Shown here piece after piece: positions 1-9,280 of a stretch of 64,000 nucleotides of DNA; the first letter of the stretch is position 1; the number at the start of each line of letters is the position of its first letter. This DNA comes from Erythrobacter sp. (lineage in GTDB: Bacteria; Pseudomonadota; Alphaproteobacteria; Sphingomonadales; Sphingomonadaceae): positions 2,858,048-2,922,047 of the forward strand of contig NZ_CP136573.1 in the NCBI RefSeq assembly GCF_035194505.1. The letters run 5' to 3'. The notes beneath the pieces were generated by a model. It did not search any database and was not told where the DNA came from. It saw only the letters and a program-made list of their open reading frames with translations. A program made the translations under genes and the position numbers.

Positions 1-2764
1 CCTCAAGGTCGACGGCGCGGGCGAGGTCACTGCCAATGCCAAGATCCTCGTCAAGTTCGGCCCTTCCGTGCCGTGGAGCCTGCGCGCCAATCTGGCGGGC
101 ACGCTGGCGAAGATCGGCAATGACACCATCGCCGGTCTCGCGGGCGATCCGCTGCGCTTCAAGGGGATGCTCGGCATCGGCGCAGACCAGCCGCTGGTGC
201 TGCGCGAGGTGGTGGGGGAGAGCGCGCGGCTGAATGCCAGGCTCGACAGCAAGATCGTGACCGGCCCCGGCGGCGCGCGCACCGTGCTCGCCGGCAGCGG
301 CAAGCAGGCGCAATATGGCCCCTTCACCTTCGACGCCGAGATCGCCGCCGATGGCCCGCGCGGGGTGCTGGTGCTGGCCGATCCCTATCCCGCCGCGGGG
401 CTTGAGAATGTCCGCATCGCTGTCGCGCCCTCGGAACAGGGCTTTGCGCTCGATGTCGAGGGCGGATCGCTGCTCGGGCGGTTTGACGGGCGGCTGGGGC
501 TGACCTTGCCCGAGACCGGCCCTGCGCGGATCGGGATCGAGCGGCTCGATGTCTATCGCACCAAGGTGAGGGGTGCTGTGGTGCTGGGTGACGAAGGTAT
601 CTCGGGCGATCTCGCGCTGGCAGGCGGCGGGCTGGATGGCACGCTGTCTTTCCGCCCGCAGAGCGGCGATGCGCTGGGCTTCGCGGTCGATCTCACGGCG
701 CGCAAGGCGAGCTTTGGCGGAGCGGTGCCGATCAGCATTGATCGCGCGCGCATTGTCGCCACGGGCCGCTATGCCAAAAACGACACCCGCATCGATGCCG
801 ATATCAGCGCCAGCGGGTTCGAATATGGTGCGCTTTACCTCGCCACGCTGGAGGCCAAGGCCGATATCGACAATGGCAGAGGCAAGGTCACCGGCGGGGT
901 GGCGGGCAGGCGGCGCGAGCGGTTTGCGCTCAATTTCGATGCGGACGTCGCGGCCGACCAGATCGCGGCGGTCGCGCGCGGGCAGTTTGCGGGCGAGGCG
1001 ATCACCATGCCGCGCCGCGCGGTGCTGAGCCGGCAGGAGGATGGCGGCTGGCAACTGGCGCAATCGCAGATCGGCTTTGCGGGCGGCTATGCGCTGATCG
1101 AGGGCGAGCTTGGCGGCGGGGAGACCGCGCTCCAGCTCAAGTTTGCGCGCATGCCGCTGCGCCTGCTCGATCTGGCGGGCGCGGAACTGGGCTTTGGCGG
1201 GCGCCTGTCGGGCGTGGTCGATTACCGCCAGACGGGCGAGGCCGCGCCGACGGCCACGGCGAAAGTAAAGATCGACCGTTTCAGCCGCGCCGGACTGGTG
1301 CTGTCGTCCAAACCCGTCGGCGTGCTGGGGGTGATCGATCTCAATGCCGAGCGCCTCACAGCTGCCGGGCGCCTGACCGAGGGCGGGGCGCGGCTCGGCG
1401 ATATTGCCCTGCGCATCACCGATTTTCCGGACGAACGCGCGCTGGCTGACCGGCTGCTCAAAGGGCGGCTGCAAGGGCGGCTGATGTTCGAAGGCGCGGC
1501 CGAGACACTGTGGCGGCTGGCGGCGATCGAGGCGCTCGATCTCACCGGCCCCGTCACCATCTCCGCGCGCGCCACCGGCACGCTGGCCGAGCCTCGCATC
1601 ACCGGCGCGCTGGCGAGCGATGCGCTCAAGGTATCGAGCGCGCTCTCCGGCACGCGGATCGAGAAGGTCGCCGCGCGCGGGCGTTTTGCCGGCTCGCGGC
1701 TGGAGCTGACCCGCTTTGCCGGCACCACGCCGGGCGGCGGGAGCGTGAACGGCAGCGGCACGATCGATCTCGCCGGAATCAGCGCCACGCGCGGGCCTAG
1801 CCTCGATCTGCGCGCCGCGGCGAAGAATGCGCGGATACTCGATGCGAACGGGCTGGAGGCGACCATCACCGGCCCCTTGCGGATCGTCTCCAACGGGCGC
1901 GGCGGAACCATCGCGGGCCGGGTGACCATCGACCGCGCGCGCTGGGCGCTGGGCATGGCGGCCGAGGATGTCGCCCTGCCGCAGATCGGCACACGCGAGA
2001 TCAATGGCCAGGATGGCCGCACGCGCGAGCGGGTCTCGGGCCGCGATGTGGCGTGGCGCTATCTCGTCAACGCCTCGGCTCCCTCGCGGGTGCAGGTCGA
2101 CGGGCTGGGGCTGGAGAGCGAATGGGGCATCGACATCGCTCTGCGCGGCACGGTCGATGATCCGCGCATCGGCGGCACGGCGCGGCTGGTGCGCGGCGAC
2201 TATACCTTCGCGGGCACCCGTTTCGAACTCACCCGCGGGCGCATCCTGTTCGACGAGAACGGGCCGATCGATCCGCGGCTCGACATCCTTGCCGAAACCT
2301 CGCGCAGCGGCACCAATGTCGATATCGCGATCAGCGGCAATGCCCAGTCACCCCTGATCGGCTTCTCCTCCGATCCGGCCCTGCCGGAGGAAGAGATCGT
2401 TGCGCGCCTGCTGTTCGGCGGATCGGTCACCTCGCTCTCGGCAACCGACGCCTTGCAGCTGGCGGCAGCGCTGGCGGCCTTGCAGGGCGGAGGCGCGGGG
2501 CTCGATCCGATCGGCGATCTGCGCCGCTCGATCGGGCTCGACCAGCTGCGCATCATCAGCGCCGATCCGCTGATCGGGCGCGAGGTCGGCGTGGCGGTGG
2601 GCAAGAACATCACCCGCCGCATCTATGTCGAACTGGTGACCGACGGGCAGGGCTACAGCGCCACGCAGGTCGAATATCGCATCACCAGCTGGCTTTCCCT
2701 GCTGGGCACGGTGTCGACCATCGGCCGCGATTCGGTGCTGGTGGAAATCAGCCGGGATTATTGA
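1..2764 (+). CDS. tamB: TamB-like translocation/assembly module protein, C-terminal part
   Basis: The reading frame is open from base 2, so the true start lies left of the window; 920 residues are visible. TamB is an inner-membrane-anchored periplasmic protein that works with TamA in outer-membrane assembly and lipid transport between membranes. The visible part consists of long amphipathic beta-type repeats. The last ~350 residues, with the 'GTVDDPRIGGTARLVRGDY' stretch and a C-terminal segment ending in DSVLVEISRDY, match the TamB C-terminal (DUF490) domain. The stop codon overlaps the 3' end of the convergent lysozyme gene by 7 bases. Family assignment is confident; the N-terminal anchor and the tamA neighbour cannot be seen. 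Confidence 0.85.
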   Translation, partial: LKVDGAGEVTANAKILVKFGPSVPWSLRANLAGTLAKIGNDTIAGLAGDPLRFKGMLGIGADQPLVLREVVGESARLNARLDSKIVTGPGGARTVLAGSGKQAQYGPFTFDAEIAADGPRGVLVLADPYPAAGLENVRIAVAPSEQGFALDVEGGSLLGRFDGRLGLTLPETGPARIGIERLDVYRTKVRGAVVLGDEGISGDLALAGGGLDGTLSFRPQSGDALGFAVDLTARKASFGGAVPISIDRARIVATGRYAKNDTRIDADISASGFEYGALYLATLEAKADIDNGRGKVTGGVAGRRRERFALNFDADVAADQIAAVARGQFAGEAITMPRRAVLSRQEDGGWQLAQSQIGFAGGYALIEGELGGGETALQLKFARMPLRLLDLAGAELGFGGRLSGVVDYRQTGEAAPTATAKVKIDRFSRAGLVLSSKPVGVLGVIDLNAERLTAAGRLTEGGARLGDIALRITDFPDERALADRLLKGRLQGRLMFEGAAETLWRLAAIEALDLTGPVTISARATGTLAEPRITGALASDALKVSSALSGTRIEKVAARGRFAGSRLELTRFAGTTPGGGSVNGSGTIDLAGISATRGPSLDLRAAAKNARILDANGLEATITGPLRIVSNGRGGTIAGRVTIDRARWALGMAAEDVALPQIGTREINGQDGRTRERVSGRDVAWRYLVNASAPSRVQVDGLGLESEWGIDIALRGTVDDPRIGGTARLVRGDYTFAGTRFELTRGRILFDENGPIDPRLDILAETSRSGTNVDIAISGNAQSPLIGFSSDPALPEEEIVARLLFGGSVTSLSATDALQLAAALAALQGGGAGLDPIGDLRRSIGLDQLRIISADPLIGREVGVAVGKNITRRIYVELVTDGQGYSATQVEYRITSWLSLLGTVSTIGRDSVLVEISRDY

Positions 2765-3333
2765 GGGTCGCTAAGGTAAAGCTCTGCCTCGGCGGCGCGG
2801 CGGCGGACGAGGCCTTTCATCACCTTGCCCCCGGCGCGGTTCCAGCGCGCGAATTCGCGTGCGGCGCCCTCGCGGTGCTTCCTTGTCAGGGTGGCGCGGG
2901 CGATGGCACCGGTGTTGTAGTGGAAGGCGACGAGCGCATCGAACTGCGCCTTCGTGGTCGGCGCATCGCCCAAGGCGGCGGCAACATCGGCGGCGTAGCG
3001 GCCCAGATCGGCGGCTATCCGCGCGTCGCATTGTGCCTGCGTCCACATGGTCGCCGGGCCGATCCTGCCGCCGTTGAAATGATCCTTGCCGGTTGCGCCC
3101 CAGCCGATCGTCCAGGGCTCGCCCCCGGTGCCGGGATCGGGATAGGCTGCAACCATTCCGTCAGGCCGCAGCCGCGCACAGCCTTCGAACCGCTTGATCA
3201 GCGCAGTCCCGGCCGGGCCGACCGCCGCGGGATTGGCGGGCGCTGCGGGCGCGCTCTCGCGGCTTGCCGCAGCGGGCAGGGCGGCCAGCTTGCGCAGCAG
3301 CGAGACCAGGGGAGTGGCGGGTTGATAGGGCAT
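2758..3333 (-). CDS. GH24 (phage-type) lysozyme
   Basis: A 191-residue protein with the T4/P22 lysozyme fold signature. 'IKRFEGCA' carries the catalytic Glu, followed by 'YPDPGTGGEPWTIGWGA', the usual Asp/Thr active-site loop. 'QFDALVAFHYNTGA' is the conserved helix of the family. The ATG is preceded by GAGGAGG at good spacing. There is no obvious signal peptide; the first ~45 residues are a low-complexity Ala/Pro extension. No holin, spanin or other phage gene is nearby, so this is probably a resident peptidoglycan hydrolase rather than part of a prophage. It is convergent with tamB. Confidence 0.85.
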   Translation of the reverse strand: MPYQPATPLVSLLRKLAALPAAASRESAPAAPANPAAVGPAGTALIKRFEGCARLRPDGMVAAYPDPGTGGEPWTIGWGATGKDHFNGGRIGPATMWTQAQCDARIAADLGRYAADVAAALGDAPTTKAQFDALVAFHYNTGAIARATLTRKHREGAAREFARWNRAGGKVMKGLVRRRAAEAELYLSDPQ

Positions 3334-3433
3334 GGCAGGGCCTCCTCATCGGGGTGAACAGCGGTGAGGCGCGGCAATTAGGCACAAGGCGGGCGAGTAG
3401 GAAAATGCCTTTTCGCCCGCGCGGCAGAGAGGG

Positions 3434-3484
3434 TGACAAGAGTTCTTGACTGACAAGAGTTCTTGACTGTAAAGAGCTCTTGTC
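3434..3484. promoter_or_regulatory. three tandem 17-bp dyads, candidate operator of the XRE gene
   Basis: Three head-to-tail 17-bp units run without gaps: TGACAAGAGTTCTTGAC at 3434-3450 and again at 3451-3467, then TGTAAAGAGCTCTTGTC at 3468-3484. Each unit is a dyad with CAAGA/TCTTG-type arms. Copies of TTGACT, a -35-like hexamer, fall across the unit junctions at 3446 and 3463. The array lies about 80 bases upstream of the XRE regulator start, where an autoregulatory operator would be expected. Binding by that protein is inferred. Confidence 0.6.
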
Positions 3485-3561
3485 AGGGCGCGGATTGATT
3501 CGGTTCACCGGCAAACCGCGCTCTGGAGGCAGTCCATCAACCAGCCACCGGATCAGACGAC

Positions 3562-3768
3562 TTGGAAAACCGCGTGAAGCACTATCGGGAGGCGCAGGGC
3601 TGGAGCCAGGGCGAGCTTGCCCGCCGGCTCGGCGTGTCGCGCCAGACGATCAATGCGGTTGAGACCGACAAGTATGATCCCTCCCTGCCGCTGGCACTGC
3701 GCATGGCGCGGCTGTTCGGCGTGGGAGTGCCCGAGCTGTTCATCGATCAATGGGAACCCGAAGTATGA
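3562..3768 (+). CDS. XRE-family HTH transcriptional regulator (YozG-like, 68 aa)
   Basis: A single compact helix-turn-helix domain with almost nothing else. 'NRVKHYREAQGWSQGELARR' gives the first helices, and 'LGVSRQTINAVETDKYDPS' is the recognition helix and turn typical of this small Cro/CI-like family. The start is TTG at 3562, chosen because homologues begin 'M-x-N-R-L-K'; no ATG is available. The stop overlaps the next gene (ATGA), a common pairing of these regulators with a small integral membrane protein. Three tandem dyads upstream suggest negative autoregulation. Confidence 0.8.
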   Translation: MENRVKHYREAQGWSQGELARRLGVSRQTINAVETDKYDPSLPLALRMARLFGVGVPELFIDQWEPEV

Positions 3769-4421
3769 CGAGCGAGAATCAGACCTCCCAATCCAGCCGC
3801 GTGATGCGCAAGCTGGTGATCCCGGCGCTGATCGGCGGCGTGGCCGGCGGTAGCGCGAGTTTCGCGATGATGCGTTTCATCGATAGCGACGCGGTGGGCG
3901 GGCTGAACCTGTCGGCCAGCATCGCGGCGCTGGTGGCGGTGCTCTATTGCGTGATAGCAATCGGCATGCTGCTGGGCACGGCGAGCCCGGGGCTGGGCGC
4001 GCGCTTCCTCAATGTCGAAGATGCCGACGAGCTGCGCGAACAGAAGCGGGTGTTGATGTGGTCGGGCGCGGCAATGCTGCTGTGGGGCGTCGCCCTGCTG
4101 GCGCTGGCATTGGCGGCGCCCGATGGCCCGCTGCCGCAGACCGCCGCGCTGGTGATCGGCGCTGGCGGCCTGCTGGCGGGCACCGCGCTGTCGGTGATCG
4201 TCTACCGCGCCAGTGACGAGCTGATGCTGGCGGTCAATCTCGAAGGCAGCACTATCAGCTACACCATGGCGTTGGTGGTGATCGGGATGTGGGCGATCCT
4301 CGCGCATCTCGGCTTCGTGGCCGCGCCTGCGCCGCTCGATCTGCTGACCATCTTCTATGTGCTGGCACTCGCGGCGAGCTTTATCGCGGTGGGCCGGCGC
4401 GGAATGCTGACGATCCGCTAA
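3765..4421 (+). CDS. multi-pass membrane protein of unknown function
   Basis: A 218-residue protein with about six hydrophobic segments, among them 'LVIPALIGGVAGGSASFAMM', 'IAALVAVLYCVIAIGMLLG', 'MLLWGVALLALALAA', 'ALVIGAGGLLAGTALSVIV' and 'YTMALVVIGMWAILAHLGFV'. The ATG at 3765 overlaps the TGA of the XRE gene, so the two are translationally coupled and probably co-regulated. I do not recognise a named family. Uncharacterised membrane proteins partnered with 68-70 residue XRE regulators are frequent in sphingomonads. A strong bidirectional terminator follows. Confidence 0.75.
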   Translation: MTSENQTSQSSRVMRKLVIPALIGGVAGGSASFAMMRFIDSDAVGGLNLSASIAALVAVLYCVIAIGMLLGTASPGLGARFLNVEDADELREQKRVLMWSGAAMLLWGVALLALALAAPDGPLPQTAALVIGAGGLLAGTALSVIVYRASDELMLAVNLEGSTISYTMALVVIGMWAILAHLGFVAAPAPLDLLTIFYVLALAASFIAVGRRGMLTIR

Positions 4422-4439
4422 AGCCACCTTGTACCCGAC

Positions 4440-4479
4440 AAAAAAGGGGCGTCCGCTTCTCGCGGACGCCCCCTTTTTT
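4440..4479. terminator. bidirectional rho-independent terminator
   Basis: An A-rich run leads into the stem GGGGCGTCCG / CGGACGCCCC with a short cttctcg loop, then TTTTTT. It sits between two convergent genes and has A- and T-tracts on both sides, so it can serve both strands. Confidence 0.9.
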
Positions 4480-4496
4480 GTGCCTGTGGCCGTCGC

Positions 4497-7400
4497 TCAG
4501 AAGCGATAGGTTGCAGTGGCGCGGAACACGCGGGCTTCGGCGGTGTCGCGGCCGACGGTGGTGTCGATCCCGAAGCTCGCCACCAGCGGGCCATCGCCCA
4601 CGGTCGCCGAAATCCCGAGTTCGCCCCAGGTGTGATCGGCCTCTTCGAGCACGAAGTTCGCATTCGGGCCGATGCCCTGCGCGAAGTTGGCGCCGACCAG
4701 CTGCGGGCCTTCCTCGAACTCCCACACCAGCTGCGCGGTGGCGTTGATCTGCACCATGCTCGATTCCTTCTCGAAATCGAAGCCGAAGCGCGCCTGGGTG
4801 CTCTTGAAGCTCTCGCGATCAAAGCGCAGCGCGGCGATGCCGCCGGTCTCGCGCGCGGCGCTCAGATCGACGCTGGCATAACGGCCCTCGACGCCCGGCG
4901 AGATCGTGCCGATGCCGGTGTCGATGTCATAGGACAGGCCCAGCGCCCCCGAGACCAGCAGATCGTCGGTCGAGGAGGTGAGGCTCTGGAAGCCCGCCAG
5001 GAAGGGCACGTTGCGCTGGGTGTCGAAGCCCATGTTCGCCATCGAGAACTGGCCGTCGACCACCGGACCATCGGTGAACTTGTGGCGCATGTAGAGCGAG
5101 ACGGCATAGGTTTCGCTGTCGACCTGCTGGCCGAGCGGCGCATCGGCTTCGAGCGTGCTGAAGTAGCCCGACAGGCCGACCATGGTCTTGTCGCCCGGAT
5201 AGAACTCCAGACCACCTGCGACGTAGAGGCCGTTCACTTCGCTCTTCTGGGTGAAGCCCGGCAGCGAATTGACGTTGCCGGCCACGATCCCGGCCGAGAT
5301 GAACGCCGCGACGTTCTCGGGCAGGTTCACGTCCTTGAGCTCGGTCTCTTCTCCGGCGCTCTGGAGCGCCATGACTTCCAGACCGACCGGCTGGCCCTGC
5401 GGAGCAAGACCGGCCTGCACCACGCCCATCGGCGCGCCGCTCACCGCGATCTTGCCGCCGGCGCGGGCACGATCAGCCTCGCGCATGCGCTGGTCGTTGA
5501 AGTTCTGCAGCAGGTTCACGTTCTGCGCCGCGAGCGAACGCACCGCCTGCTCGCTCACCGGAGCAAGGTTGCGGAAGGTCGAGCGGATCGTGTCGGTGGT
5601 GGCAAAGTCCAGACCATAGAGGCCGGCCAGCGCCGCGTTGGGGCGGTTCTGGTCGAACAGCTGCGCATAGGCAGTCTGGATCTTGTCGTTCTGGTTGATC
5701 ACCGTGTTGTAGCTCGCCGCAGTGATCTCCATCAGCACCGCGTTGGGCTGGTAGACGAAGACCTGCTTGAGGATCGGCGAGATGGTGGTGTTGATGAAGG
5801 TGCCGGTCACCCCACCGGTGGCGGTGAGGATGGTGTAGCGGCGACCCTGGCCGTTGACCTGCTGGGTCAGCCCGCCGCCGAGCGCCACGAGGCCGCCGAC
5901 ATTGGCCGCACCCGTCACCGCGATCCGGTCGGACGCGCCCGCGCCGGTGAAGTCGGCGAGGTAGGTCGTGCCCGAAGCCATCACGAGGTTGCCGGTGACG
6001 TTGAGCGTGCCGGTGGTGCCCATGGTGGCGGGCGAGAAGGTGCCGCCGATGCTGGTGAGGAACGGCGCGGTGATCATGCCGGTGCCTTCCATCATGCCCG
6101 CAAACAGCGTGTAGTCACCCACCGAGGTCACCGCGCCCGCCACATTCACGCGGCCGCCGAACTGGTTGATGTCGATCAGCGAGGTGAGGTTGCCCGCCGC
6201 CGCGACATTTAGGCCCGCATTGTTGCGGATCGTCAGGCGATCGATGGTGACGGTGCTGCTGAGCGTCGTGGTGCCGTTCTGGCTGAGGGTCACGTCGAAG
6301 TAGCGCGGCAGGACGTTGGCGGCCGGGTTGGTCGAACTGACCACCGGGTTGACGTTGTTGGCGATGAAGCCGGTCGCGCCGGGCAGACCATTGGCCAGCG
6401 TCGGGGCGGGCAGGGTCGCGGTGCCGTTCTGCGGAGTCTCTTCCGAAGTCTCCAGCATCGCGCTCGCCGAAGCATCGGTCGGAACCACGGCGGTGGCGGT
6501 GATCGCAGCGTCTTCAGGCGCGCCCGGAACAGTGGCGAAGCCGGGCAGCGCCATGTCTTGCACGGTCAGCTCGGTGCCGGTGCGGCCGGTGTTGGCCGGA
6601 GCAACCGCACGTGCGCCCGCGACCTGCGCCGGGGCGGTGCCTGCGTCCTGCTGCTCGCCGCCGTTCATGAAGGGCGAGAAGTCGACTTCGGTCGCGGCAT
6701 TGGTCGGATTGGCCGGCGGAGCGGTGCTGGTCGTCACGCCGGTGCGGGTGTCGGTGCAGAAATCGTTCGGGTTCTCGAATTCGATGCAGACCGAGCCGAA
6801 ATCGCCGCCGGTGCCGCCAAGGCCGAGTTCCGGCGTGGTCGGCAGGCCGTTCACGACCTGACCATTGGCGTTGATCACGCGGTACATCGGGTCGAGCAGC
6901 GTGACCCAGCGGTTCGGATCTTCCCAGTTGCCGTCACCGGCCACCGTGCCGACGTAGCGGTAGGGGTTGTTGGCGACGATATACTGCCAGAACAGCGAGA
7001 GCGGCTGGTAGAAGCTGGTGGTGCCGATCGAGCTGAACGGCTGGTTGCCGAAGAAGCGCGAACCGCCCGACAGCACGCCGATCACGAGGTCTTCGTTCGA
7101 CAGGGTGTTGGTCGAGGAATCGAGGATCAGCGGACCGCCCGAATCGCCCCCTGCGGTGGTGCCTTCGTTCGGCAGGGCCGCATCGCGGTGGGCATTGATG
7201 TCGGTCGCGAAGTTGCGGTTCCGCGAGTCGAAATCGAGGTGGTAGAGGTTCTGCGTCAGCGTGTTCGGAGCGCCGAAGATCACGGCGTTGCGATCCGACA
7301 GCGACATGAAGCCGCCGAGCATGTTCTCGGCCGCGCGGCGGCGGAAGTCGATGCCCGAAACCGCGCCTTGGGTCGCGTTGCCGGTGCCGCCGTAGCCGAC

Positions 7401-7982
7401 GATCTCGACCTGGTAGCCGGTGCCACGCACCGGATCGATCGAAGCCGGAGCGGGCAGGGTGCTGAACAGCATCGCCCAGGTCGGCAGGCCGACCGCCGGA
7501 GTATCAAGGCTGGCGAGCGCGATGTCGGCTTCGATGAAGCCGCTGGCAGCCGGATTCTGACGCGAGCGCGCGTCCCAGAAGATGCGGTTGATGTTGTAGA
7601 CGCGCTGGGCGGTGTTGGTGCGGGTGTTGGCGAACCAGCTCTGGATGCCCGGCAGCGCATTGACGTTGAACGACACCGCGGCGCGCACGGTGGTCTGGTC
7701 ATAGCCGGTTTCCGGGCGGGTGTTCACGCAGTGCGCGGCAAACAGCACGGTGCGCGGGTTGATCAGCGTTGCGGTGCAGATGCCGATACCGCCCTGGCCC
7801 ACGACATTGGTGACGATCATGCCGACGCCGCGGAATTCATCCGGGTTGTCGACGATGTTGCCCGAGGTGGTGTTCTCGTTGGGCACAACGGCCAGCGCCG
7901 GGGTGGCCGTGGCAGCCATGGCGAGCGCAAGGGTGGCGGAGCCGGCCAGCAGGCTGCGGCGACAGGTATCGGTGAACGTCAT
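4497..7982 (-). CDS. autotransporter with trypsin-like serine protease passenger
   Basis: An 1161-residue type V secretion protein. The signal peptide is residues 1-31, ending 'ATPALA'. It is followed by an S1 protease domain with His84 in 'FAAHC', Asp153 in 'EADIALAS' and Ser281 in 'GGDSGGPL'. A middle region (about 340-850) contains autotransporter-type beta-helix repeats ('GTLNVTGNLVMASGTTYLADF'-like, 'VNVAGAVTS'). The last ~280 residues form the translocator beta barrel and end in 'TATYRF', with the terminal Phe needed for BAM recognition. The start has a strong AAGGGGG Shine-Dalgarno sequence. The protein probably acts on or outside the outer membrane. The substrate, and whether the passenger is released, are unknown. 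Confidence 0.88.
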   Translation of the reverse strand: MTFTDTCRRSLLAGSATLALAMAATATPALAVVPNENTTSGNIVDNPDEFRGVGMIVTNVVGQGGIGICTATLINPRTVLFAAHCVNTRPETGYDQTTVRAAVSFNVNALPGIQSWFANTRTNTAQRVYNINRIFWDARSRQNPAASGFIEADIALASLDTPAVGLPTWAMLFSTLPAPASIDPVRGTGYQVEIVGYGGTGNATQGAVSGIDFRRRAAENMLGGFMSLSDRNAVIFGAPNTLTQNLYHLDFDSRNRNFATDINAHRDAALPNEGTTAGGDSGGPLILDSSTNTLSNEDLVIGVLSGGSRFFGNQPFSSIGTTSFYQPLSLFWQYIVANNPYRYVGTVAGDGNWEDPNRWVTLLDPMYRVINANGQVVNGLPTTPELGLGGTGGDFGSVCIEFENPNDFCTDTRTGVTTSTAPPANPTNAATEVDFSPFMNGGEQQDAGTAPAQVAGARAVAPANTGRTGTELTVQDMALPGFATVPGAPEDAAITATAVVPTDASASAMLETSEETPQNGTATLPAPTLANGLPGATGFIANNVNPVVSSTNPAANVLPRYFDVTLSQNGTTTLSSTVTIDRLTIRNNAGLNVAAAGNLTSLIDINQFGGRVNVAGAVTSVGDYTLFAGMMEGTGMITAPFLTSIGGTFSPATMGTTGTLNVTGNLVMASGTTYLADFTGAGASDRIAVTGAANVGGLVALGGGLTQQVNGQGRRYTILTATGGVTGTFINTTISPILKQVFVYQPNAVLMEITAASYNTVINQNDKIQTAYAQLFDQNRPNAALAGLYGLDFATTDTIRSTFRNLAPVSEQAVRSLAAQNVNLLQNFNDQRMREADRARAGGKIAVSGAPMGVVQAGLAPQGQPVGLEVMALQSAGEETELKDVNLPENVAAFISAGIVAGNVNSLPGFTQKSEVNGLYVAGGLEFYPGDKTMVGLSGYFSTLEADAPLGQQVDSETYAVSLYMRHKFTDGPVVDGQFSMANMGFDTQRNVPFLAGFQSLTSSTDDLLVSGALGLSYDIDTGIGTISPGVEGRYASVDLSAARETGGIAALRFDRESFKSTQARFGFDFEKESSMVQINATAQLVWEFEEGPQLVGANFAQGIGPNANFVLEEADHTWGELGISATVGDGPLVASFGIDTTVGRDTAEARVFRATATYRF

Positions 7983-8222
7983 TGGGCCCCCTTTTGACGA
8001 AAAAATTTACGACGGCAGCGAAAATTGGATGAGACGCTTTAACGTCCCGTTGTGCGAAGGCAATTCGAAAATTGGCAACATTCAACAGCTGCGAATTGTT
8101 CCCGTTTCCCAGCCGGTTCCACGCGCATCTCCGGGGCGCGAACTTGCAGGAAGATGCGTGGATTGGTAGTCTTGCAGGCACATAGATAACCGGGTCGCGC
8201 ATTTGCTTTTGGGGAGAGCCAA
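7983..8222. other. divergent intergenic region
   Basis: 240 bases between the divergent autotransporter and the frameshifted Tat-signal gene. It is clearly AT-richer than its surroundings and must hold both promoters. Only the two Shine-Dalgarno sequences (AAGGGGG on the minus strand, GGGGAGAG on the plus strand) can be named with confidence. Confidence 0.4.
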
Positions 8223-9280
8223 ATGAGCGGACATGACTGGGATCGGCGTTCGGTGCTGCATGGCGGCATGGGCGTGATGGGAGCGCTGGCGGCAGGCGGT
8301 TTTTCGGCCAGCCCGGCGCAGGCGGCCGGTGGCATGGTGCCGCTCACTTCCATGAGCCTCAAGAACTACCATCAGGTGATGGCCAAGGTGCTGGCGCGGA
8401 CCGAGCGCATTGCCGTGCCGTCCTACCGGTTCGGTCTGGTGATGCGCAACGGCATGGGTGCAAGCGGCGGGTCCGGCACGACCACGGTCGATCTCACCGC
8501 CGATCTCGTCGGGGTGGATGCAGGCCTGATGCGCCAGCTGGCGCACCTTGCCTTCAGCGACTTCATCGAGCGGCTGCGCGCCACGGGCCCACCGTGCTCG
8601 GCTGGGACGAGATCAGCGCAAGCGAGGGCTTCAAGAAGCTCGATCCGACGCCCGATCCCTTCATCAAGAAGCCGTTTGCGGATTCGCGCACGGTTGCGGT
8701 GGTCAGCCCGGAATATCTGCCGCTGCTTACCGTCGGGCCTGAAGCGCCGCTGTCCGATCGCTCGCCGTTCAACCTCGGCAATGCCCGGGCGCTCAATTCC
8801 ATGTCGGCCGCGCTCAAGTGTCTGGTGATGATCCCCAGTCTGGCGATGGACTTCGCCGCGCTCACCGGCAGCGGGCACCGGGTTTATGGCGGGGGCGCGA
8901 ATGTCGGCATCCAGCCGGGGCTGTTCATGGTGCCGCTGTTCACCCACTTCAATTTCTACCACGCCAAGATCGCGCTGGCAGGCGAGGGCGGGCGGCTGAT
9001 CCTCGAAGACCGGGTCGCGGTCGGGCAGGCAGGGGAGCTGGTGCAGACCAGAAACTTCAACAACAATGCCCAGATCGAGGAATGGAACGCCTATATCCGC
9101 TCCAACGCCTGGTGGACCGAGCCGAACATGGCCGCCCCCAGCCGCCCGACGCTGGGCTATAATTATTCGAACTACCAATACCGCGTCGATCCGGCGCTGC
9201 TGCAGAATGCTGTGCTCGACGCCGCGCGCGCCACGCACGGGCTTTACATGGGGGTGATCAATGCCAATCGTCCGGCCTAG
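8223..9280 (+). pseudogene. Tat-signal secreted protein, interrupted by a 1-base frameshift
   Basis: The gene starts with a twin-arginine-like signal ('DWDRRSVLHGG', then a hydrophobic stretch and 'ASPAQAAGG') after a GGGGAGAG ribosome site. It reads well to 'FIERLRATG' near 8585. From there coding character moves to the -1 frame: the sequence continues 'TVLGWDEISASEGFKKL...' from about 8590 to the stop at 9280. Restoring one base in the 'acgggcccacc' run gives a continuous protein of about 352 residues. I do not recognise the family. Both halves keep good codon use, so the break is recent or a sequencing error in a G/C run. The stop overlaps the next gene by 20 bases. Confidence 0.75.

Noticed and set aside
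2758..3333. Prophage remnant suggested by the GH24 lysozyme
   Set aside because: No other phage gene, integrase, attachment repeat or change in base composition surrounds it.
3433..3485. CRISPR-like array
   Set aside because: The three units are joined without spacers and are dyads in front of a regulator gene. No array with repeat-spacer structure exists anywhere in the window.
8580..8600. Programmed -1 frameshift in the Tat-signal gene
   Set aside because: There is no slippery heptamer with a downstream pseudoknot, and the shift site has no family precedent. A base loss or sequencing error is simpler.
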